Positions 1 to 5,289 of a DNA stretch of 5,481 nt are shown one piece after another. Numbering within the stretch: the stretch's first letter is position 1; each line of letters opens with the position of its first letter. The position numbers were made by a program, and so were the translations under genes. The stretch lies in NCBI GenBank assembly GCA_016291725.1, contig JAEEYJ010000107.1, positions 1-5,481 of the forward strand, in the 5' to 3' direction. The stretch is from Solobacterium sp. (GTDB taxonomy: Bacteria > Bacillota_I > Bacilli_A > Erysipelotrichales > Erysipelotrichaceae). The notes under the pieces were generated by a model. The model did not search any database. It saw only the letters and a program-made list of their open reading frames with translations, and was not told where the DNA came from.

Positions 1-498
1 CAGAATGCGTTCGGCAGGTTTCTTCAGCGCAAGGCAGACTACCGTCTGCGTGCACTGATGAACAAGGACGCACTGCGCATGAGCGGGGAAGTACTGCCGG
101 AGCAGATCGAAATGCTGCAGAGGCTGCCGTATGAACAGCGCAGAGCGTCTGCACTGCGTGCGGAAGGCATTCTGCTGCGGAATCTGCAGGACTGCCGGGA
201 ATGCTACAATATCTTCTACCGGGCGGGTCATGAAGAACAGATCCTGATGCCTTCTTCCCTCTATGATCCGCAGAAGCGCATAAAGCTGAAATTCGAAGAT
301 ACCGGATTCTGGTGCCCGCAGGAACCGGAAAGGATACTGGAGCTGTACTACGGTGACTGGCGTACACCGCTTCCCGAAAACCAGCGTGCTGTGCACGGTG
401 AGATGTTCATCGATACGGAGCACGGCATGGATTACTGGTTCCGGCAGGAAGGCATGAGCATGGCGGAAATACTGCAGCAGGATTCTGTGGTAGAATAA
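1..498 (+). CDS. LicD-family protein, C-terminal part (5' end cut by window)
   Basis: The reading frame is open from base 1 and gives 165 residues to the TAA at 496-498. The true start lies upstream, so the ATG at 58 is only an internal methionine. The C-terminal half has the layout I associate with the end of LicD (nucleotidyltransferase-fold) proteins: KLKFEDTGFWCPQEPERIL, then YGDWRTPLPENQR, resembling the LicD pattern of FE-x-P followed by L-x(3)-YGD-x(3)-P-P. Known LicD proteins transfer phosphocholine or a related phospho-substituent from a CDP-activated donor to teichoic acid or other surface glycans in the cytoplasm. The catalytic Asp-rich N-terminal core is outside the window, so activity cannot be judged. 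The next gene begins 13 nt downstream, which suggests it belongs to the same operon. The family call rests on this C-terminal pattern only. A different glycan-modifying protein with the same tail is possible. Confidence 0.62.
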   Translation, partial: QNAFGRFLQRKADYRLRALMNKDALRMSGEVLPEQIEMLQRLPYEQRRASALRAEGILLRNLQDCRECYNIFYRAGHEEQILMPSSLYDPQKRIKLKFEDTGFWCPQEPERILELYYGDWRTPLPENQRAVHGEMFIDTEHGMDYWFRQEGMSMAEILQQDSVVE

Positions 499-502
499 TG
501 CA

Positions 503-509
503 GAGGTGA
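503..509 (+). promoter_or_regulatory. Ribosome binding site of the response regulator
   Basis: GAGGTGA lies just before ATG 512, with GAGG ending 5 nt from the start codon. It overlaps the alternative in-frame GTG at 506, which has no such site of its own. This is why the ATG at 512 is preferred as the start. Confidence 0.65.
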
Positions 510-511
510 CT

Positions 512-1171
512 ATGAAGAAAGTAATCTGTATTGTTGAGGATGAACGCGATCTGAACGAACTGGTGAAGCGCTACCTGGAGAAGGAAGGCTACGAAGTACG
601 TTCCTATTTCACCTACGATGAAGCCTATTCCCATACCGGAGATGATGATGTACACCTCTGGGTTCTGGATATTATGCTCGGCAACAAAAGCGGCTTTGAT
701 CTGATTGAGGACATCCGGCAGAATGACCCGGACATTCCGGTGATCTTTATGTCTGCCCGGGACAAGGAATTTGACAGGATCATCGGACTGGAGAAGGGCA
801 GTGATGACTACATCACCAAACCGTTCTCACCGAAGGAGCTTGTTCTGCGGGTGAACAACGTAATGCGCAGAGCGTACCGCGGGGATGGTCCGCTGCTTGC
901 AGTGGACGGCTACGCGATCGATGAATCACAGCGTACGGTGAGCAGGGACGGACAGACCGTGGATCTGACTACGAAGGAATTCGATCTGCTGATGCTGTTT
1001 GTCAGGAACCGCGGGACCGCTTTTACCAGAGAGCAGATCCTGGAGAAGATCTGGGATACAAACTACTACGGAAACGACCGGGTTGTGGACGACACCATGC
1101 GCCGTCTGCGCAGGAAGATGCCTGACCTGACCATCCATACGATCTACGGTTTCGGATACCGTCTGGGCTGA
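512..1171 (+). CDS. OmpR/PhoB-family response regulator
   Basis: This is a 219-residue DNA-binding response regulator, the usual length for the family. The receiver domain (about 1-118) has the acidic pocket E9-D10, phosphoacceptor D53 in VLDIMLG, switch residue S81 in FMSARD, and K103-P104 in ITKPFSP. The C-terminal winged helix (about 125-219) shows LTTKEFDLLMLFVRNRG, the recognition-helix region RVVDDTMRRLRRKM and the closing IYGFGYRLG wing. It would be phosphorylated by the kinase encoded immediately downstream, then bind promoter DNA as a dimer. The usual proline after D53-x(3) (DIMLPG) is replaced by Gly57-Asn58, a minor oddity. The start at 512 is chosen for its Shine-Dalgarno site; a GTG two codons earlier is less likely. 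The stop overlaps the kinase start by one base (TGATG), pointing to translational coupling. The target genes are unknown, though autoregulation of the operon is common for such pairs. Confidence 0.95.
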   Translation: MKKVICIVEDERDLNELVKRYLEKEGYEVRSYFTYDEAYSHTGDDDVHLWVLDIMLGNKSGFDLIEDIRQNDPDIPVIFMSARDKEFDRIIGLEKGSDDYITKPFSPKELVLRVNNVMRRAYRGDGPLLAVDGYAIDESQRTVSRDGQTVDLTTKEFDLLMLFVRNRGTAFTREQILEKIWDTNYYGNDRVVDDTMRRLRRKMPDLTIHTIYGFGYRLG

Positions 1172-2553
1172 TGAAGAGATTCTATATCTGGCTGAGAGAA
1201 CTGACACTGTCGCAGCAGCTGCTGACATTGATTATGTTTGTAGTGACCATCTTTTCGATGTTCATTTTGATTGTGCTGATACCGCAGATCAACAGCTTTA
1301 CGGACAATGAGATGGAACGGGTGCTGCACGGCTCCCACGACCAGGCAGCCTACTACATGGCCAGATATCCCGAATCTTCCTATGGTTCTGTTCCGGTGGA
1401 CGGTGACGTGCTGATGGAAATCTACGACGGGAGAACAGGGACGTTCCGTCCTTTGAACCGGCAGGCCATCAGCGATCAGGATGAAGAGATCATAAAGGAG
1501 AAGATCCTCAGCGGAGCGGAAGGTGACTTTACCATTACCTACCGGGACCGGGTCGGGATGCGCATCAATTCCGTATATACATTTACAGAGATTGCGGAAG
1601 GCCGCTGGCTGGTATCCTACCTCCCCGGACAGTACGAGGAAACCTTCCGGGCTGGCCTGACAGTCAACTCGGTCAATACAACGGTAGGTGTTGTTACCTT
1701 CCTGTTCGTGATGCTGATGCTGTGGGTCGCATCCATCATCCATCCCATCAACCAGATGAAGCTCTTCATCAACAAAATCAAGAATGATGAATTCGCCTAC
1801 CTGGAGATCGACCGCCATGATGAGATCGGTGATCTTGCGGACGCACTGATGGATATGAACTTCGAGCTGCAGCGGCAGAATCATATGAAGCAGGAAATGC
1901 TCCAGAACATTTCCCATGACCTGAAGACACCGGTGGCTACGATCAAGAGCTACGGAGAAAGCATCAAGGACGGAATCTACCCGTACGGATCGCTGGAAAA
2001 ATCCGTGGATGTCATCATTGAGCATGCGGACCGTCTGGAGAACAAGGTACGCAGTCTGATCACTCTGAACAAGATGGGCTACCTGCTGGATGATTGTCCG
2101 GAAGGGGACAATCTGGACATGAATGAAATCGTTGACAAGGTGCTTCTGTCCCTGAAGGTCATCCGTCCGGAAATCACCTTTGTCAGGATTCAGGATGAAC
2201 ATGTGATGTTTCACGGTGAAGAGGATCCCTGGCGCATTGTGGTGGAGAATCTGGTGGACAACGCACTGCGCTATGCCAGAAGCACCATTCGCATCGAACT
2301 GCACCCCTATGAACTGATCATCCACAACGATGGCAATCCGATTGAAGAGGACCGCCTGGATGTCCTGTTTGAACCCTATGAAAAAGGAACCGATGGTCAG
2401 TTCGGACTCGGACTGTCCATCGTCTACCGTGTCGTAACAACCTACGGCTACCGCGTGGATGCGGAGAATGTACAGGATGGTGTACAGTTCCGCATCTGGC
2501 GCGTTCCTACGAAGAAAGAACAGAAAGCGAAGAAACAGAAGAAGCATGACTGA
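1171..2553 (+). CDS. HAMP-domain sensor histidine kinase
   Basis: This is a 460-residue membrane sensor kinase, partner of the preceding regulator. TM1 spans about 18-38. An extracytoplasmic region of roughly 125 residues (41-166) matches no sensor fold I recognise. TM2 spans about 169-190. A HAMP domain follows (about 190-238; P192, HDEIGDLADAL). The dimerisation/phosphoacceptor H-box is NISHDLKTPVATIKSYGE, with phospho-accepting H249. The ATPase domain has the N-box VENLVDNALRYA (N360, N364), a G1-like NDGNP (386-390), the F-box LFEPYEKG and the G2-box FGLGLSIV (411-418). All residues needed for autophosphorylation appear present. The protein ends in a lysine-rich tail (about 447-459). Its last 8 bases overlap the hydrolase gene, so the kinase is made from the same message as the downstream enzymes. 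The signal sensed is unknown. The operon context suggests something linked to the envelope, but that is inference. Confidence 0.95.
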   Translation: MKRFYIWLRELTLSQQLLTLIMFVVTIFSMFILIVLIPQINSFTDNEMERVLHGSHDQAAYYMARYPESSYGSVPVDGDVLMEIYDGRTGTFRPLNRQAISDQDEEIIKEKILSGAEGDFTITYRDRVGMRINSVYTFTEIAEGRWLVSYLPGQYEETFRAGLTVNSVNTTVGVVTFLFVMLMLWVASIIHPINQMKLFINKIKNDEFAYLEIDRHDEIGDLADALMDMNFELQRQNHMKQEMLQNISHDLKTPVATIKSYGESIKDGIYPYGSLEKSVDVIIEHADRLENKVRSLITLNKMGYLLDDCPEGDNLDMNEIVDKVLLSLKVIRPEITFVRIQDEHVMFHGEEDPWRIVVENLVDNALRYARSTIRIELHPYELIIHNDGNPIEEDRLDVLFEPYEKGTDGQFGLGLSIVYRVVTTYGYRVDAENVQDGVQFRIWRVPTKKEQKAKKQKKHD

Positions 2554-3304
2554 GTTCGGAGTATATCACGGTATCAGAACAGCCTACCGGCACAGCGGAG
2601 AAGGACAGGATGTCCTTCTGCTGCATGGATGGGGTGAGAACAAGGATCACATGTGGCTGATCGAGGAACATCTCAAAGGAAGGTGCAGTCTGTACAATAT
2701 CGACTTCCCCGGATTCGGAGAGAGCGATGAACCGGATGAAACCTGGGGTGTACCGGATTACCGGGATTTTCTTGCGGACTTCATTCAGGAGAACGGGATT
2801 GAGAATCCCGTGCTGATCGGCCATTCGTTCGGCTGCCGGGTAGCGATCCGCTACGCAGCAGAGAAGGGGCCGGTCAAGAAGATGGTACTGACCGGTGCGG
2901 CCGGTCTGCGCCTGCATCCCCCGAAGGATTCCCGCCTGAAGAAAAAAATCTACGCTGCAGGCAAGAAGTTCCTCACGGCAACGCACAATGAAATGGTGCT
3001 GGAACGCTTTCAGGAACTGCATGGTTCGGAGGACTACCAGAATGCCGCAGGTGTCATGCGCACTACGTTCGTAAAGGTGGTCAACGATGATGTCAGGCCG
3101 CTGCTGCCGAAGGTGACCTGTCCGGTTCTGCTGGTGTTCGGCGACAAGGATACAGCGACACCCATCGAAGAGGGACGCATCATGGAGGCAGAGATGCCGG
3201 ATGCCGGTCTGGCGGTCTTCCAGGGAGATGACCACTGGGCGTTCATCCATCAGGCTGCCCGGTTCAATGCCGTACTGGATGTATTCTTCCGGGGGGATTT
3301 CTGA
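2546..3304 (+). CDS. Alpha/beta-fold hydrolase
   Basis: This is a 252-residue protein of the alpha/beta hydrolase superfamily. It shows the oxyanion-region motif LLLHGWGENKDHM (HGWG at 27-30), the strand-turn DFPGFGESDEP (53-63), the nucleophile elbow IGHSFGCRVA with catalytic Ser94, the acid region VFGDKDTATP (probable Asp202), and His230 in GDDHWAF near the C-terminus. The catalytic triad therefore looks complete. No signal peptide or membrane segment is seen, so it should be cytoplasmic. A lid-like stretch (about 120-185) is rich in Lys and Arg. The substrate cannot be read from sequence; esterase, thioesterase, peptidase and C-C hydrolase members all share these motifs. ATG 2546 is chosen because it is the first start in the frame that keeps the kinase overlap small (8 nt) and gives a normal family N-terminus. 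Longer in-frame extensions would run through the kinase ATPase domain. Only a weak AGAAG site precedes it, so coupling to kinase translation is likely. Confidence 0.88.
   Translation: MTEFGVYHGIRTAYRHSGEGQDVLLLHGWGENKDHMWLIEEHLKGRCSLYNIDFPGFGESDEPDETWGVPDYRDFLADFIQENGIENPVLIGHSFGCRVAIRYAAEKGPVKKMVLTGAAGLRLHPPKDSRLKKKIYAAGKKFLTATHNEMVLERFQELHGSEDYQNAAGVMRTTFVKVVNDDVRPLLPKVTCPVLLVFGDKDTATPIEEGRIMEAEMPDAGLAVFQGDDHWAFIHQAARFNAVLDVFFRGDF
3291..3297 (+). promoter_or_regulatory. Ribosome binding site of the Mur ligase inside the hydrolase 3' end
   Basis: A run of six G followed by A lies 8 nt before ATG 3306 and within the last codons of the hydrolase gene. It is the only Shine-Dalgarno-like stretch near the junction. 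It supports ATG 3306 over upstream starts in the same frame, such as 3201, which would overlap the hydrolase by about 100 nt. Confidence 0.55.
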
Positions 3305-3305
3305 T

Positions 3306-4838
3306 ATGCGTACCGCATTGACCCTGATACTGCTCGCTGCCGCAATGCTGGTGCCTGCAAAGCACGCACTGCATATCTACCAGCAGAACAGCTATATCAA
3401 TTCCAGATACCTGGAGTGGATCCGGGAAAACGCTGTACTGCGGCTGAAAGCAGGCGTCATTCCGATTGCGATCGCGCTTGCGGCTGCTGTGACTGGTCTG
3501 GGAATGCCCGGTCTGGCTGTACTGGCTGTATATGCATTTGTACAGGAAAGAAAAGCTTCCTACCGGAAGCCTTTGGTCTATACCGCAAGAGTAAAGCGTC
3601 AGATTGCTGCAGAGTGCATCCTGGCTGCTCTGCTTTGTCCGGTACTGCTCAGAATGCAGCGCCTTCTGCCGCTGATGAGTCTGTTTGTCCCCTGGGCATT
3701 GATTGTACCCATGGGGTGGGTGACGTCGCCGGTGGAACACGCGGTACAGCAGGGATTCCTGAACGAAGCGAAGGATATCCTCAATGACCGGAAGGATCTG
3801 ATCCGTATCGGCATCACGGGTTCCTACGGCAAGACATCCACCAAGAATGTCATCCAGGCTGTTCTTTCCCAGAAATACAATTCCCTGATGACCCCGGCTT
3901 CCTACAATACACCGATGGGCATTACCCGTACCATCCGGGAACAGATGAAGCCGATCCACAAAGTGTTTGTCTGTGAGATGGGCGCGGACAAGCCGGGGGA
4001 TATCAGTGAACTGATGGAATTCGTCCATCCCACCATCGGTGTTGTCACATCCATCGGACCGCAGCACCTGGCGACCTTCGGCTCCCAGGAGAAGATCACC
4101 TATGAGAAGATGCGCATGGTGGAGGAACTGCCGCCGGACGGTACAGCGGTGCTGAACTACGACAATGAGATCATACGGAACTATACGGTAGAGAATCCGG
4201 TGAAGATCATATCCTACGGCATCCACTGCGATGGTGCGGACTACACGGCGCAGGAAATCCGCTACAGTGCGGAGGGCACGGATTTCACCATCGTTCATGG
4301 TGAAGAGCGTATCCCGGTGCATACACCGCTGCTGGGAGAACTGAACATCCTGAATATCCTGTGCGGTGCAGCGGTAGGCCGGATGCTTGATGTAGACTGG
4401 AACGCAATCCAGCGGGGCATCCGTTCCATGAAGCAGGTGGAGCACAGGCTGGAGCGGAAGACCATCGGCAGACTGCGGTTCATCGACGATGCCTTCAATG
4501 CCAATCCCAGCGGTGCTGAAATGGCACTGGAGGTCCTCTCCCTGATGCCGGGCAGACGCTGGATTGTCACACCGGGCATGATTGAACTGGGAGAGCGGCA
4601 GAAGGAGATCAACCGCACGTTCGGCACACAGATGAAGGACAGATGCGACGAAGTTATTCTGGTAGGCAGGATCCAGACAGAGCCTGTGATGCAGGGACTG
4701 CAGGACAGTGGCTTTGATCCGGCGCATATCCGTACCGTAGACGGCATTGAGGAAGCTTTCAGCATCCTGTTCCGGGAAGCGGTACCGGAGGATACCATCC
4801 TGCTGGAAAACGATCTGCCGGACGCGTTCAATCACTGA
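3306..4838 (+). CDS. Membrane-anchored MurF-like Mur ligase
   Basis: This is a 510-residue protein in two parts. The first ~140 residues are hydrophobic, with likely membrane segments at about 3-17, 48-63, 66-80, 100-115 and 121-138. The rest is a Mur ligase. It has the P-loop GITGSYGKTSTKN (K176, T177), CEMGADKPGDI with Mg-site Glu224, TSIGPQHLATFGS with His254, a candidate carbamylated lysine at K268, and ELNILNILCGAAVG in the central ATPase domain. The C-terminal domain shows DDAFNANPSG (394-403), PGMIELGE and a closing LLENDLPD. These signatures fit MurF, which adds D-Ala-D-Ala to UDP-MurNAc-tripeptide, better than MurC/D/E, CapB/PgsB or MurT. However, the N-terminal substrate-binding domain of MurF is absent and membrane helices take its place, so the acceptor is uncertain and could be membrane- or lipid-linked. 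The start lies one base after the hydrolase stop and it is the last gene of the operon. The ligase fold is certain; the exact reaction is not. Confidence 0.87.
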   Translation: MRTALTLILLAAAMLVPAKHALHIYQQNSYINSRYLEWIRENAVLRLKAGVIPIAIALAAAVTGLGMPGLAVLAVYAFVQERKASYRKPLVYTARVKRQIAAECILAALLCPVLLRMQRLLPLMSLFVPWALIVPMGWVTSPVEHAVQQGFLNEAKDILNDRKDLIRIGITGSYGKTSTKNVIQAVLSQKYNSLMTPASYNTPMGITRTIREQMKPIHKVFVCEMGADKPGDISELMEFVHPTIGVVTSIGPQHLATFGSQEKITYEKMRMVEELPPDGTAVLNYDNEIIRNYTVENPVKIISYGIHCDGADYTAQEIRYSAEGTDFTIVHGEERIPVHTPLLGELNILNILCGAAVGRMLDVDWNAIQRGIRSMKQVEHRLERKTIGRLRFIDDAFNANPSGAEMALEVLSLMPGRRWIVTPGMIELGERQKEINRTFGTQMKDRCDEVILVGRIQTEPVMQGLQDSGFDPAHIRTVDGIEEAFSILFREAVPEDTILLENDLPDAFNH

Positions 4839-4845
4839 GAAAAGG

Positions 4846-4872
4846 AAAAGAGACTGCATCGCAGTCTCTTTT
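4846..4872. terminator. Bidirectional intrinsic terminator
   Basis: A perfect 12-bp inverted repeat (4846-4857 with 4861-4872, core GAGACTGC/GCAGTCTC) encloses an ATC loop. On the plus strand the stem runs into six T (4869-4874), ending the operon 8 nt after the Mur ligase stop. On the minus strand it is followed by TTTTCCTTTT, so the same hairpin can end the convergent tRNA transcript a few bases past the tRNA-Gly CCA end. The plus-strand U-tract is the better one. Confidence 0.88.
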
Positions 4873-4876
4873 TTAA

Positions 4877-4950
4877 TGGAGCGAGTGAGCGGAATTGAAC
4901 CGCCGTGTCCACCTTGGCAAGGTGGCGTTCTACCATTGAACTACACTCGC
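4877..4950 (-). tRNA. trnG: tRNA-Gly (GCC)
   Basis: Read on the minus strand, this is a 74-nt cloverleaf. The acceptor stem is GCGAGTG/CACTCGC, the D-arm is GTTC/GAAC, and the anticodon arm is CCACC-TTGCCAA-GGTGG with anticodon GCC (4916-4918). The T-arm is GGCGG-TTCAATT-CCGCT with one G-U pair. U73 is the expected discriminator for glycine and CCA is encoded. It is the last gene of the three-tRNA transcript, 4 nt after tRNA-Asp. It decodes GGC and GGU. Confidence 0.97.
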
Positions 4951-4954
4951 ATCA

Positions 4955-5030
4955 TGGCGGTTCCGACGAGGATCGAACTCGCGATCTCCTCCGTGACAGG
5001 GAGGCATGTTAGCCACTACACCACGGAACC
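4955..5030 (-). tRNA. trnD: tRNA-Asp (GTC)
   Basis: Read on the minus strand, this is a 76-nt cloverleaf. The acceptor stem is GGTTCCG/CGGAACC, and the anticodon arm is CCTCC-CTGTCAC-GGAGG with anticodon GTC (4995-4997). It has a standard T-loop (TTCGATC), the aspartate identity base G73 and an encoded CCA. It is the middle gene of the cluster, 5 nt after tRNA-Ser and 4 nt before tRNA-Gly. It decodes GAC and GAU. Confidence 0.97.
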
Positions 5031-5035
5031 AATGA

Positions 5036-5126
5036 TGGCGAAGAAGGAGGGATTCGAACCCTCGCACCGGTTTCCCGATCTATGCCCTTAGCAGGGGCAC
5101 CTCTTCGGCCTCTTGAGTACTTCTTC
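5036..5126 (-). tRNA. trnS: tRNA-Ser (GCT)
   Basis: Read on the minus strand, this is a 91-nt class II tRNA. The acceptor stem is GAAGAAG/CTTCTTC, and the anticodon arm is TGCCC-CTGCTAA-GGGCA with anticodon GCT (5090-5092). It has the long variable arm expected of serine tRNAs (ATCGG-GAAA-CCGGT), T-loop TTCGAAT, G73 and an encoded CCA. It is the first gene of the cluster and decodes AGC and AGU. Confidence 0.97.
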
Positions 5127-5156
5127 AAAGCCAACGTTTTCAATCAGTGCTCTAAC

Positions 5157-5185
5157 AATATAGCATGCACCATCAAAATGCGCAA
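5157..5185 (-). promoter_or_regulatory. Predicted sigma70-type promoter of the tRNA cluster
   Basis: On the minus strand the -35 is TTGCGC (5185-5180) and the -10 is TATATT (5162-5157), separated by exactly 17 bp. A TG one base before the -10 gives an extended -10 element. Transcription would start near 5150, leaving a leader of about 25 nt before tRNA-Ser. No other tRNA-cluster promoter is evident nearby. Confidence 0.7.
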
Positions 5186-5222
5186 GCGGTTTTTGCAACA
5201 AGTTTTCCTTCGTGGAATTGTA

Positions 5223-5251
5223 CTGCCAAACAGGAATGATTCAGTTAAAAT
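5223..5251 (+). promoter_or_regulatory. Predicted promoter of the phosphohexomutase gene
   Basis: A -35-like CTGCCA (5223-5228, four of six consensus bases) and a -10 TAAAAT (5246-5251, five of six) are separated by 17 bp. Transcription would start near 5258, about 30 nt before the start codon. The -35 is weak, so this is a modest-confidence call. It lies back-to-back with the tRNA promoter. Confidence 0.45.
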
Positions 5252-5280
5252 AAAGGCAGTGGTTTCTGAAACAATATCAT

Positions 5281-5285
5281 GGAGG
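5281..5285 (+). promoter_or_regulatory. Ribosome binding site of the phosphohexomutase
   Basis: GGAGG lies 4 nt before ATG 5290, a strong though slightly close Shine-Dalgarno site. It fixes the start of the last gene. No competing in-frame start is seen upstream. Confidence 0.8.
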
Positions 5286-5289
5286 CATT

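Noticed and set aside
2459..2545. N-terminal extension of the hydrolase
   Set aside because: It would overlap the kinase by about 95 nt, adds a basic low-complexity peptide and gives no better ribosome binding site than ATG 2546.
1144..2547. Long minus-strand open frame (467 codons) opposite the kinase
   Set aside because: It is a mirror of the well-supported kinase gene; its protein has no recognisable domain and is rich in His, Gln and Val, as expected from antisense of biased codons.
3264..4859. Long minus-strand open frame (531 codons) opposite the Mur ligase
   Set aside because: Antisense shadow of a gene with clear Mur motifs; it starts in the terminator and has no domain pattern of its own.
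4747..5091. A plus-strand open frame of 114 codons across the Mur ligase end and the tRNA cluster
   Set aside because: It reads antisense through the tRNA genes. Peptides of the GIEPP, RIELAIS and GFEPSH type are the well-known false proteins from antisense tRNA T-arms. It also crosses the terminator and lacks a ribosome binding site.
5127..5289. Riboswitch, T-box or small protein gene in the intergenic region
   Set aside because: The 163-nt gap is largely accounted for by two promoters and a ribosome binding site. No conserved riboswitch or T-box motif was seen, and the predicted mutase leader is too short for one.
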